Source: CALNXN01 sp942490645 (lineage in GTDB: Bacteria; Pseudomonadota; Alphaproteobacteria; Rhodobacterales; Rhodobacteraceae). From it: DNA of 64,000 bases. This document shows positions 1 to 7,924 of the stretch, piece after piece. The stretch spans positions 310,001 through 374,000 of the forward strand of contig CALNXN010000011.1 of the NCBI GenBank assembly GCA_942490645.1, in the 5' to 3' direction. Both the position numbers and the translations under genes were made by a program. Under the pieces are notes generated by a model that ran no database searches, was not told the origin of the DNA, and saw only the letters and a list, made by a program, of their open reading frames with translations. The first letter of the stretch is position 1. Each line of letters begins with the position of its first letter.

Positions 1-819
1 AGCTTTGAGATGGAAACCTCCGCGGCTTTGGGCTTTGGCTTTCGCTGCGGGTTCCTCGGGTTGCTGCACCTTGAGGTGATCCGCGACCGGATCGAACGGG
101 AATATGACATCGAGCTGATCACCACCGCGCCGTCGGTGATCTATCACATCCACATGCGCGACGGGACGATGATGGAACTGCACAACCCCGCCGACATGCC
201 CGACCTGACGCTGGTCGATCACCTTGAGGAACCGCGCATCAAGGCGACGATCCTTGTGCCGGACGACTACCTCGGCGATGTGCTGAAGCTGTGTCAGGAC
301 CGTCGCGGTATCCAGATGGACCTGACCTATGCCGGGTCCCGCGCGATGGTGGTCTATGATCTGCCGCTCAACGAGGTGGTGTTTGATTTCTATGACCGGC
401 TGAAATCGGTGACAAAGGGCTATGCGTCGTTTGACTATGCGATGATCGGCTACCGTACGGACGCGCTGGTGAAAATGTCGATCCTTGTGAACGACGAACC
501 CGTTGATGCGCTGAGCACGATGGTGCACCGCGACCGCGCCGAAATGCGGGGCCGCGCGATGGTCGAAAAGCTCAAAGACCTGATCCCGCGCCACATGTTC
601 AAGATCCCGATCCAGGCGGCGATTGGCGGCAAGGTGATCGCGCGCGAGACGCTGTCAGCGATGCGCAAGGACGTGACCGCCAAGTGCTACGGCGGCGACG
701 CGACGCGCAAGCGCAAGCTGCTGGACAAGCAGAAGGCGGGGAAGAAGAAGATGCGCCAGTTCGGGAAGGTGGATATCCCGCAGGAAGCTTTCATTTCAGC
801 GCTGAAGATGGACAGCTGA
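1..819 (+). CDS. lepA: Elongation factor 4 (LepA), C-terminal part, truncated by the window edge
   Basis: The reading frame is open from the first base, so the 5' part of the gene lies outside the window. The visible 272 residues cover the end of domain III (GFRCGFLGLLHLEVI), the domain V region, and the lysine-rich C-terminal domain specific to LepA (CYGGDATRKRKLLDKQKAGKKKMR) ending in ISALKMDS. LepA is a ribosome-associated translational GTPase that acts on stalled or mis-translocated ribosomes; its GTP-binding domain is outside the window. The C-terminal block separates it from EF-G. Identification is near certain. Confidence 0.97.
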   Translation, partial: SFEMETSAALGFGFRCGFLGLLHLEVIRDRIEREYDIELITTAPSVIYHIHMRDGTMMELHNPADMPDLTLVDHLEEPRIKATILVPDDYLGDVLKLCQDRRGIQMDLTYAGSRAMVVYDLPLNEVVFDFYDRLKSVTKGYASFDYAMIGYRTDALVKMSILVNDEPVDALSTMVHRDRAEMRGRAMVEKLKDLIPRHMFKIPIQAAIGGKVIARETLSAMRKDVTAKCYGGDATRKRKLLDKQKAGKKKMRQFGKVDIPQEAFISALKMDS

Positions 820-2186
820 AGCCACCATTTTCGAAGCGAGGCGGATATGAAAGACGGGAGAGCGGCTACCCGGTCTAGTGGGCAATCGCTTCGGTGTTGA
901 GCGATTTTATGAAAGCAAATCTGGTCTATCGATTCGAGTCAGTATCCCAGTGTATGAATGAACCTCTTTGGCGATACTGATATGTGCTCGTAGCGCTCTA
1001 TCCTGTTCGGCTTAAGATGACCATCAACTGCTGGAAGGTCTTTAAGCTAGCAAGACTGGAGAAATAAACTGGCCTAGGCTGCGGTATCTCTCATTGACAC
1101 CTGAGAGAAACCGTATCGAACCTTATCGTTGAGGCAATCAAAGTACTAGAACCGCCCAAATGTTAATGGCGTGCCAATTCTCGCTCGCGATTTCCGTTGC
1201 TTCGAGAACTTTCAGACTGCAGGAGGCAATCAACGACTCGAAAAATGGGCCATGCCTGTTTTGATCCTGCACTTCATCCAGGAGTTTGCCTCCAAATGGT
1301 TCTGGAATGCCGATAGAGCTCCCACAGTAAAAGAGGTTCATCTTCAAGAGCGGGTTAATAATACGAGCCACTGCTTGTTGACTCGGAAGCAGTATCTGGC
1401 CAAGTGTCAACGAGGCTATTGAAAGGCCACTCTGTATTCTCGAGGAGCATGTTCGGGAATGTAGCTTAGGCGATGCTTCTTCAATTGGGAGTGCATCACA
1501 GCGGGTTCGCAAACTATCGTTTATCAGAATATGGAATTCACTTGGTTATCATCTTGAGTCGGCTCCACTTCAGAATTAGATTGCGGGTTGGCTGAAATTT
1601 CTATTTGCGACGCCGTTTCTGCGAAAGGTTTGTGGTTTCGCAATTCGCGAGCAATTTTGACATAGAGTAGGGGAGTCCAGCTTCTATGATCCCTTCATTG
1701 AGATCTTTTCGTTATCGAAAACTATCCGAAGTTGATCAAAGTTTCGATTATCAACCATGCATTTCGAAACATTTCACAGATCAGGCCTCGAGTCCTAGAA
1801 ATGGAATATCTTTGCGACTTCACAGCATTTTCGTTTGAAGGCGATCTTTGCAGTAGCAGAGTTTAGCCTGCCGAGATCAAGGATGCGGTCAATATAGTTG
1901 CCGCTTGACTCAAACTCTCAAGTCTCGTGCATAAGCACAGACACGTGATCTTCAGAAGTTCTGTTTGAGGCACTGCTGTATCCAAATAAGTACCTCCAGA
2001 CAGTTGCAAATATCGAAAGTATCGTGAAGGGTTTTCTTCAACAACTAATAAGCATGAAGAAATTCCTGAGATGCTCGATGCCCAACCCGCCCGGCCCTAG
2101 ATCGTGCAGCGCCCGAACCGCCCCCACGTGGCGGGCGCTTCGCTTCCCGCCCCTCGGTCCGGGCGCAAGGAACCTCCCACCCCCAA
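820..2186. other. GC-poor gene-free stretch, possible decayed DNA
   Basis: About 1.37 kb downstream of lepA is visibly poorer in GC than the rest of the window and has no convincing gene. The longest open frames are a minus frame at 1138-1512 (124 codons, TTG start) and a plus frame at 1171-1422; neither has a clear ribosome binding site. The minus frame contains a stretch (GLSIASLTLGQILLPS) that faintly recalls the effector domain of LysR regulators, too weak to call. A second minus frame around 1560-1690 is also free of stops but short. I read this as degenerated, possibly foreign, DNA. Confidence 0.4.
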
Positions 2187-2218
2187 CAAAAAAAGGCGGC
2201 CCACCCAAGGGACCGCCT
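2187..2218 (-). terminator. Rho-independent terminator of the entericidin gene
   Basis: On the minus strand AGGCGGTCCC pairs with GGGCCGCCT across a six-base loop, with one bulged base, and is followed directly by a run of T. It lies about 35 bp beyond the stop codon of the entericidin gene, the right place and orientation to end that short transcript. Confidence 0.8.
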
Positions 2219-2252
2219 GATACTCATTAAATAAACCTTTGTCAGCAACGCT

Positions 2253-2372
2253 TCACTCCGCTTCGTCTTCAATCGCTTGACCCGCGGCTTGCACATCGCG
2301 GCCAAAGCCTTCGGCGGTTTCGCACGCGGCAAGGCCCAGAAGGGCGGTGATCAGCAGTGTGGCTCTCAGCAT
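2253..2372 (-). CDS. Entericidin A/B-family small lipoprotein
   Basis: A 39-residue protein with a signal peptide and lipobox (LLGLAACE), so Cys is expected to be lipidated and the peptide anchored in the envelope. The mature part, ETAEGFGRDVQAAGQAIEDEAE, is the hallmark of the entericidin family. A longer frame extends upstream, but the ATG at 2372 has a good ribosome binding site (AAAGGA, 7 bases away) and gives the standard family length. Entericidins are small membrane-active lipoproteins, in enterics described as a toxin/antidote pair; here there is a single copy with its own terminator. Family membership is secure, the function in this organism is not. Confidence 0.85.
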   Translation of the reverse strand: MLRATLLITALLGLAACETAEGFGRDVQAAGQAIEDEAE

Positions 2373-2559
2373 GGTCAATCCTTTCGTGTTCTCTGACCAA
2401 CCAACCCGCCGCATTGCAAAAGGTTCCCCAATCCGCCGTTTTCCCCACCCAACCCTCTGCCCCCAAAGCACAACTTCGAGTTATCCACATAAAAAACCCC
2501 AACAAGTTCAACATCTTATCCCCAAGAAATTTCGTCCGTTAACGATTTTTTAATTGCCC

Positions 2560-3007
2560 GACTCACCTCCCACTGCCAATCTCATCCTACCGCAGCGGAC
2601 CTTCGGGAAGGCGGCGGGAACGCAAAGGCCACGGTGGTCAAAGACCTCAAGAGACTGATCCTAGATTGAGCTTGAGAGGAAAAAGGCAGCCGGACGCAGG
2701 TCAGATCGTGTGGGGGTGAAAGCCTCGTGACGAAAAGGCGGTGTCTTCAGGGACAATGCGGGCCGGGTTGATCTTCGGATCGGTTGCGGTTCAGCGGCAG
2801 ACCCTTCGGGGGGTGGCGTGGTGGTCGGCGGTAACGCAGGTCGCGGCAAACGCGGAAACGTGTTGTCACAGCCAAGGGTCGCAAGGCTCGCGGCAACTGG
2901 GCAACCAGCCCTCCTTGTGAGGGAGATGGGGTTCAGGAAGACGTCAGGCGGGTCGCAAGACCCATGCGAGGACCGCGTCCAAGCACCTGGCGTCTTTTCC
3001 TGTTTTT
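2560..3007 (+). ncRNA. Probable structured noncoding RNA of unknown family
   Basis: No believable protein is encoded here, yet the plus strand folds into many short stems with stable tetraloops: UUCG loops at 2602-2605, 2774-2777 (GATC stem) and 2805-2808 (CCC/GGG stem); a GCAA loop at 2901-2904 (CTGG/CCAG), directly followed by CCCTC/GAGGG at 2909-2923; and GGGTC-GCAA-GACCC at 2950-2963. An outer stem GACGTCAGGC/GCACCTGGCGTC (2940-2994) is followed by TTTT and TGTTTTT, which looks like an intrinsic terminator. I looked for the conserved RNase P core (GAGGAAAGTCC, ACAGAA) and the tmRNA tag codons and did not find them. The start is approximate. Confidence 0.35.
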
Positions 3008-3287
3008 GCACCACATTTTGGAAAAGAGATGACCCGGATGATCGCTCATCCGGGCCTGTCAGCATTTGCTGAGGTGTACCGCGTCCATAGCACCTGTGCC
3101 TTGTGGATACACACCAAGGATTGCGTTCGCAACTACATATCGCGGTTTTCGCCACATTTGCCACAAAGCTCGGCCTGCTTGCTGGAATTTTTGACCCAAA
3201 TCAATGCGCGGTCCCGGTGAGGGGATACAAATGACGCCGTTGATACCCGACACACACCGCGTCGGGCCGAAAAAGAGGAATTTCCCG

Positions 3288-3467
3288 ATGCTCCGACTTG
3301 CCGGAATGCTTTATTCGCTCATTGCCACGACCTTGGCCGGGGTCGGTGTGATTGCCGTTCTGACAGCTGGGTATACGGCCGTCACCCCGATCGTGGGTGC
3401 CGCAGCACTGGGTGCGCTTGTGGCGTTGCCGGTGTCCTATCTGGTGGCCAAGCGGATCACGGGTTGA
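3288..3467 (+). CDS. Small two-helix membrane protein conserved in Rhodobacterales
   Basis: A 59-residue protein with two hydrophobic segments (about residues 8-25 and 30-50), ending LPVSYLVAKRITG. From memory, proteins of this type occur widely in Rhodobacterales and are often mislabelled CTP synthetase in databases; nothing here resembles that enzyme. The frame is open further upstream, but the ATG at 3288 has a strong AAAGAGGAA site 8 bases before it and begins at the hydrophobic segment, so I chose it. Role unknown; presumably an inner-membrane protein. Confidence 0.7.
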   Translation: MLRLAGMLYSLIATTLAGVGVIAVLTAGYTAVTPIVGAAALGALVALPVSYLVAKRITG

Positions 3468-3553
3468 GCAGGTCGGGTCGTTCTTGACCCATGTCAATGT
3501 GTGCGCATGCGTCCTCTGACATCGTTGGATCACATCAAAAGGAGGGTCCATCA

Positions 3554-3868
3554 ATGGACATCGCAACGCAAAAACAGACGTTGGAGGCCCGTCGCGCCGA
3601 GTTGGTGGGCGATCTGTCGGACATCGAGCATCAGCTTGATGCGCCTGCGCCCAAAGACTGGGAGGACCGCTCCTCTGAACGCCAGGGTGACGAGGTTCTC
3701 GAAGCCTTGGGCCACGTAGAACTGGCCGAACTCAAGCGGATTGACGCAGCACTGGAACGGATCGCGGATGGCATCTACGGTATTTGCCTGAAATGTGAGG
3801 AACCGATTTCCGACGCGCGGCTTATTGCGGTTCCGGACGCAGCGCTGTGCAAGAATTGCGCTGTTTGA
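3554..3868 (+). CDS. TraR/DksA-family zinc-finger protein
   Basis: A 104-residue protein with an N-terminal helical coiled-coil half (residues 1-75, many E/R/L heptads) and a C-terminal four-cysteine zinc finger: GICLKC followed 18 residues later by CKNC. Family members bind the RNA polymerase secondary channel and change promoter response, with or without ppGpp. The start at 3554 is set by an AAAGGAGGG site; an upstream in-frame extension lacks one. It is shorter than full DksA (about 150 aa) and closer to the short TraR-like proteins common in alphaproteobacteria. It is transcribed towards the methyltransferase at 3891 with only 22 bp between the stops. Confidence 0.85.
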   Translation: MDIATQKQTLEARRAELVGDLSDIEHQLDAPAPKDWEDRSSERQGDEVLEALGHVELAELKRIDAALERIADGIYGICLKCEEPISDARLIAVPDAALCKNCAV

Positions 3869-3890
3869 TCGGGGTAGGCGTTCCCAACCG

Positions 3891-4376
3891 TCAGGCGCTG
3901 TCCATTTTGTAAAAGAGATACCGTTCGGGATCGACGGTGTCGGGGCCTTTGACCTGCGTAACACCGATCAACGGCTGTTGGCTGACGATGAGCCCGCCCG
4001 GAACCATAAGCGGCAGGATGAGCGGGGACAGGCGTGCGCCTTCTTCGACGTCCTTGGCCTTGTCGCCAAATCCGAAATCATAATGTGCCAGCGCGATTTT
4101 GACGCCTTTTTCCGCGAGTACCCGTAGCATGTCGTCAGCCTCGCCCTGAAGAAAGAGGGCTTTGGGCGGTATGCAGGAGGGGTGCGGATTGAGGACGCGG
4201 TCGATCACCCAGATGTCCCGGCCCGGCAGGCGTTCGCGCAGGTGGTCATATGTGCGCCCGTTGCCCAAACCGCATTCCAGCACATCCCCTTCGAGGTGTG
4301 CCACGCCGTCGGCAGCCCAGTTCAGCCCGTCGATTTGCGCTGTCAGCCGCCGTCTGAAGCTTTCCAGTCTGCTCAT
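3891..4376 (-). CDS. SAM-dependent methyltransferase, last gene of the glycosyltransferase operon
   Basis: A 161-residue class I methyltransferase-like protein. The SAM-binding motif I is LECGLGNGRTYDHLRERLP (about residues 32-50) and an acidic residue follows the second strand (VIDR). It closely resembles the protein at 19107-19592: both start MSRL, share GLGNGRTY-x-H and the HPxxxPP segment, and end with FYK/IYQK. Its start overlaps the stop of the deacetylase-like gene by four bases, so it is translated as the seventh and last gene of the 10391-3891 operon. The substrate is unknown; a sugar or glycolipid made by the upstream genes is a reasonable guess from context only. Confidence 0.8.
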   Translation of the reverse strand: MSRLESFRRRLTAQIDGLNWAADGVAHLEGDVLECGLGNGRTYDHLRERLPGRDIWVIDRVLNPHPSCIPPKALFLQGEADDMLRVLAEKGVKIALAHYDFGFGDKAKDVEEGARLSPLILPLMVPGGLIVSQQPLIGVTQVKGPDTVDPERYLFYKMDSA

Positions 4377-5134
4377 GTGCTCTCCGAAACGAGTGATCCG
4401 ATGTCTGCGGGGTACGCGCCGCCGTCCAGAAGTTCTGAAATCAAAGCCTTGGAAAAGGACCAGACTTCGGGTGTGTGGACAAGGTGGTGCGTGAGATAGC
4501 CCAACGGTTCGGTGGCATCAATGTCGCCCATGCGCCGCTTTTGCAGGTTTGTAACCACCTGTGCGATCAAGTCTTGTGGTGGTGCCAACCCGCGGTCGCC
4601 GCGCCAGTTGATCGGATCCAGGTGGGTGTTGATCTGGATGAGGCCCGGAACGGGGTGGACAGTGACGCGCGGGGTGAAGGTGGAGACTGCCCGATACCCC
4701 AGTGTGAGCAAAAGGGCATCATATGATGGGTCCATGCGGTTCCATGGTGGTACGAACATGGCCAGCAACCGTTCTCCAAACATCGTCTCAAGCGTTTTAC
4801 GCGCGGTTTGCAGTTCTCCGCGTGCGGCGTCTCGCGGGTGCCCGAACTCTGCTTTTTTCTGTCCTGACAGCGCGTGGTTCTTGTGTGCCCAGCCATGTAC
4901 CACCGGGATCAGGGCGGGCTGCGTTGCAATTGCTTTGGTCAAGGTAGGCTGTGCCAAGGCGGGAATGACTGCCAGATGTACGGGCAGACCGAGCGTTTGT
5001 GATAGATCGGTCAGCCTGCCGAGCGCGGCTGTGTCAGACACCGCGTCGTCATCGCGCCACCAGATCGGCAGCGGCAAAGCTTCTGCCCTGCAAGTCGCCA
5101 ATTCTTTGCGCAAGGGGGACCAGTCATAGATCAT
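4373..5134 (-). CDS. Polysaccharide deacetylase-like protein (NodB-type fold)
   Basis: 253 residues. The metal-binding pattern of carbohydrate esterase family 4 is visible: an acidic cluster WWRDDDAV (D28-D30) and H80-GWA-H84, with a later FVPPWNRM motif that matches the FRPPxG loop position. No signal peptide is present, so it probably acts in the cytoplasm or at the inner membrane face. Enzymes of this family remove N- or O-acetyl groups from glycans. It overlaps the genes on both sides by four bases, between a glycosyltransferase and a methyltransferase, suggesting it edits a sugar precursor. The fold is likely; the exact substrate is unknown. Confidence 0.78.
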   Translation of the reverse strand: MIYDWSPLRKELATCRAEALPLPIWWRDDDAVSDTAALGRLTDLSQTLGLPVHLAVIPALAQPTLTKAIATQPALIPVVHGWAHKNHALSGQKKAEFGHPRDAARGELQTARKTLETMFGERLLAMFVPPWNRMDPSYDALLLTLGYRAVSTFTPRVTVHPVPGLIQINTHLDPINWRGDRGLAPPQDLIAQVVTNLQKRRMGDIDATEPLGYLTHHLVHTPEVWSFSKALISELLDGGAYPADIGSLVSEST

Positions 5135-6270
5135 ACGCGTGCTCTGACGTGATCCGCAACGATGGAAACGGTTTGCGCCGCGCCATCGAAACCATGCGTT
5201 GGAACGGAGCGGCGTGGCGCGCTTGTGACCTCTGACACTGCATTCAGCAGGCGTTGTCCCGATAGGTCGCGTGTCTTGATCACGGCCATGGCAGGCAGAT
5301 GAGACAGAGCCTTGGCGCGCAGGCCCTGTTCGACCTCGTCGCCCGCATCAAAAGGCACCCAAACCGCAGGCGTACCTGCTTGCAACACATCAAGTGCGGT
5401 GTTGTAGCCGCACATAGACACGGACGCGGATGCATGGCGCAGCAAGCTTCGAAAATCTGGCCGCGCGGGTTCAACGTGCAGGTTCATTGGCGCATTTCGG
5501 GCCAGCGCCGCGCAGACTTTAGGTGCTGATTGCCCGCCCACCAACACGCGCCATTTCCGAGAGGGATCAAGCCCAGCAGCGGCCAGCGCGGCATCAAAGA
5601 TCGGCGCGCCAACGTCACCGCCACCTGCGCTGACCACCACCTCACCCCTGCCCAGTTGTTCCGGATGCGGCGGGGCCGGGGTTGGCGCGACAAACCCTGT
5701 ATAAAACAGGCGTTTGCGCAACTCAGGTGTGACGGGCCAGCTCATATCAAGCGGTGTTATGTCCGGGTCAGAGTGCACCAGAACACCGTCGTAGTGGTCA
5801 GCAATACGTTCGTGGGTCAAAACCGCTTTCTTTTGGCTGGAGGGCGGCGCGAGGATATCGCGGATTGAGCAAAAAACGGCGGGTTTCTTCGCCATTTCTT
5901 GTGTTGTTTGAAGCAGTTCGAGGAATTCGGTTTGCAGATTGCGTCGCCCGAATGGGAAAAGTTCGGTGATCACGGCATCAGGTTCAATGCGTTGCAACGT
6001 CTGCCTCAGTTTGGTTTGCCGAGTGTGGCGATAGCTGTCGCTGGCCACTTGCCCCGTGTCATCAAGCAGCCGCGCAAAATCGACGCCGTCAGAACGTAGC
6101 GGCGGCAGTTGAACGAGGGACAACCCGTTCATGTCGATGCGCGGGACAGGCATGCCACCTGAAACAAGCGTCACCTGATGTCCTTGATCGGCAAAGGCAC
6201 GGCCCAAGGTCGCAGCCCGCGCAAGGTGTCCGGTGCCCAGCAAGTGCGTGACGACGATCATCACCTTCAT
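5131..6270 (-). CDS. GT-B glycosyltransferase (COG4671/MurG-like), second copy
   Basis: 379 residues. The N-terminus MKVMIVVTHLLGTGHLARA is the glycine-rich loop of MurG/GT28-like enzymes. The C-terminal half carries VVVSAGGGDVGAPIF (nucleotide-sugar domain start), SVSMCGYNTALDVLQAGTPAVWVPF and a conserved acidic residue after it, as in the UDP-sugar binding site of this fold. The start at 6270 overlaps the phosphatase stop (ATGA); an in-frame extension upstream lies inside that gene and is rejected. It is paralogous to the protein at 9165-10391 (same GxGHLxR start and CxGYNT motif). Donor and acceptor are not deducible from sequence. Confidence 0.85.
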   Translation of the reverse strand: MKVMIVVTHLLGTGHLARAATLGRAFADQGHQVTLVSGGMPVPRIDMNGLSLVQLPPLRSDGVDFARLLDDTGQVASDSYRHTRQTKLRQTLQRIEPDAVITELFPFGRRNLQTEFLELLQTTQEMAKKPAVFCSIRDILAPPSSQKKAVLTHERIADHYDGVLVHSDPDITPLDMSWPVTPELRKRLFYTGFVAPTPAPPHPEQLGRGEVVVSAGGGDVGAPIFDAALAAAGLDPSRKWRVLVGGQSAPKVCAALARNAPMNLHVEPARPDFRSLLRHASASVSMCGYNTALDVLQAGTPAVWVPFDAGDEVEQGLRAKALSHLPAMAVIKTRDLSGQRLLNAVSEVTSAPRRSVPTHGFDGAAQTVSIVADHVRARV

Positions 6271-6854
6271 GGGTCTGCCTCTAACAGCCGAGGTACGTCG
6301 CTTTCCATCTGCCAACCGTCCTGGTTCATAGCGATAACATAAAGCCTATTGCGCTTGATCTGAAACGGGGCAGGGCCGCAAAAGTCCCAACCGGTGGCAT
6401 GTGCCAGCAAGACGCGCATCACGCCGATGTGGCAGACCGCGACGGCGTCTTCGGACAGCGAATTGGCCCAAGGCAGCAGACGCGCACGCAGATTATCGGG
6501 GCTTTCGCCGCCCGGCGGGCGGTAGGACCAACCCCAGGTTTCGATATCGCGAAAGCCCGAGGTGGAGTCGCTGCGCAAGTCAGCGCCCTTGGCCCCCTCC
6601 CAATCACCCCAGTCCATTTCGGTCAGGGCGATCTGAGGCGTGGCCGCGCGGCTCGTGACCAGTGACGCGGTGCGCATGGCCCGCGACAGCGGGCTTGACC
6701 AAAGCGCGGCCCGGTCCCACGGGGAAGGCAGGCGCAGTTTTGACAACAGGGCCTCCGCGTCCGGGTCCAGGGGGATGTCTGTGCGCCCCTGAATGCGGCC
6801 GGCACGGTTCCACGCGGTGTGCCCGTGGCGCAGAAGTGCCAGACGCACGGTCAT
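6267..6854 (-). CDS. Histidine phosphatase family protein (phosphoglycerate-mutase-like)
   Basis: 195 residues. The catalytic phosphohistidine motif is LLRHGHT (H10); RIQGRTDIPLD follows at the usual distance, then SPLSRAMRTA, the acidic residue in MDWGDWEG, and the second histidine in AVCHIGV. These are the diagnostic features of the cobC/PGM branch, which dephosphorylates small phosphate esters. The start at 6854 is fixed by the ATGA overlap with the upstream glycosyltransferase. Placed between glycosyltransferases, it may remove a phosphate from a sugar-phosphate intermediate; that role is inferred from position only. Confidence 0.87.
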   Translation of the reverse strand: MTVRLALLRHGHTAWNRAGRIQGRTDIPLDPDAEALLSKLRLPSPWDRAALWSSPLSRAMRTASLVTSRAATPQIALTEMDWGDWEGAKGADLRSDSTSGFRDIETWGWSYRPPGGESPDNLRARLLPWANSLSEDAVAVCHIGVMRVLLAHATGWDFCGPAPFQIKRNRLYVIAMNQDGWQMESDVPRLLEADP

Positions 6855-7924
6855 GACAGTGATCGTTGCAGATTGGCGCGCAGTGTGTCGCATGCTGTGT
6901 CGATCAGGTGGAATTGGCGGATGTGGTCGCGTGCGGATTGGGCTGCACGCTGTGCCTCTGCCGGATCACCCAACAGTTGATCCGCGCGCGCTGCAAGGGC
7001 TGCGGGGCCAGCCTCGACCGCTGGGTAGACGCCCGGAGCTAGGACGTCGCGCACACCGGGGCGATCTTGGGCAACAACGGGCAGACCTGCGGCTTGCGCT
7101 TCGAGATAGCTCATGCCGAAGGCTTCATTGACGCCGGGCCAGAGCAGGAGGGATGCCTGAGCATATCGCTGCGCGAGGGCGTCTTTGCCCAGTTCGCCCA
7201 AGAAACGGACGCGGTCGCCGAAAGGCGTCATCAACGCGCACACATCGTCTCTGGCAGGGCCGTCGCCTGCGATGTCCAGCCGCCAATCGGGGTGGATCAT
7301 GTGCTCGAGCGTTTCTTTGATCAGCGCATAGCTGGCCAGTTTGTCACCGGGTCGCATCATGCCCACGCTCAGCATTGCGCCCTGTCGCGTAGACGCGGTA
7401 GGCAGCTTGTCGGTGGCCAAAAACGGGCGCAGGTGCTGCAAGGTTTGCGCGGGCGGAGCGTAGGACCGAAGTGCTATTGCGTCGCGTTCCGTCATGTAAA
7501 ATATCGTATCTGCCGCGTCGCAGGCGGCCTCGGCGGCCTGGGCAAATGCAGACCACGCGCCGTTCAGGCGTTTGCGAGCGCGGGTTGCTTCGACCAGCAT
7601 ATAGGGCAGGCCAAGCGCGTGCGTCACTTGTGGGCCGATCAGGTCGGGCGCCTTGTAGTAGTTGTGATACGTGATCCACGCCTTCCAGCCTTCGGCGCGG
7701 CCCCGATTGATCAACTGATCGGCTTCGGCACGGGCCAACTGCGCCAGTTTGCTTTGGGTGTCCGGGTCACCGCGCTTGTCGTAAACGCGCAGTTCAGAGG
7801 CGAGGGTGACTTGGCTTCCCGTCTCGCCAAGCGCACGGATCAGGGAACGCGCCACGGCGCGGTCGCCCGACGGGACGGCGTGGGTTGGCGGCTTCATCGG
7901 TGCGTAAAAGGCCAATGACGTCAC
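6851..7924 (-). CDS. Glycosyltransferase family 4-type protein
   Basis: 357 residues with the GT-B arrangement. The C-terminal half has the GT4 signature region: LDIAGDGPARDDV, VRFLGELGKDALAQRYAQASLLLWPGVNEAFGMSYLEAQAAGLPVVAQ, where the E-x7-E pair (NEAFGMSYLE) binds the nucleotide sugar. The N-terminus has an APMKPPTHAVPSGDR loop typical of retaining glycosyltransferases. It overlaps the neighbours on both sides by four bases. It has no transmembrane segment and should be cytoplasmic or peripherally membrane bound. The sugar transferred is unknown. Confidence 0.87.
   Translation of the reverse strand: MTSLAFYAPMKPPTHAVPSGDRAVARSLIRALGETGSQVTLASELRVYDKRGDPDTQSKLAQLARAEADQLINRGRAEGWKAWITYHNYYKAPDLIGPQVTHALGLPYMLVEATRARKRLNGAWSAFAQAAEAACDAADTIFYMTERDAIALRSYAPPAQTLQHLRPFLATDKLPTASTRQGAMLSVGMMRPGDKLASYALIKETLEHMIHPDWRLDIAGDGPARDDVCALMTPFGDRVRFLGELGKDALAQRYAQASLLLWPGVNEAFGMSYLEAQAAGLPVVAQDRPGVRDVLAPGVYPAVEAGPAALAARADQLLGDPAEAQRAAQSARDHIRQFHLIDTACDTLRANLQRSLS

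Noticed and set aside
1138..1512. Possible LysR effector-domain relic
   Set aside because: Resemblance is limited to a short hydrophobic segment; no helix-turn-helix or flanking match, so no gene is called.
2481..2525. A perfect DnaA-box-like TTATCCACA (2481-2489) and a one-mismatch copy (2517-2525)
   Set aside because: One 9-mer match is expected about once in two windows of this size by chance, and no box cluster, AT-rich unwinding element or origin-type gene neighbourhood is present, so an origin is not supported.
2661..3164. 167-codon minus-strand open frame across the structured region
   Set aside because: Composition is arginine/proline/serine-rich without domain or ribosome binding site; the region is better explained as structured RNA.
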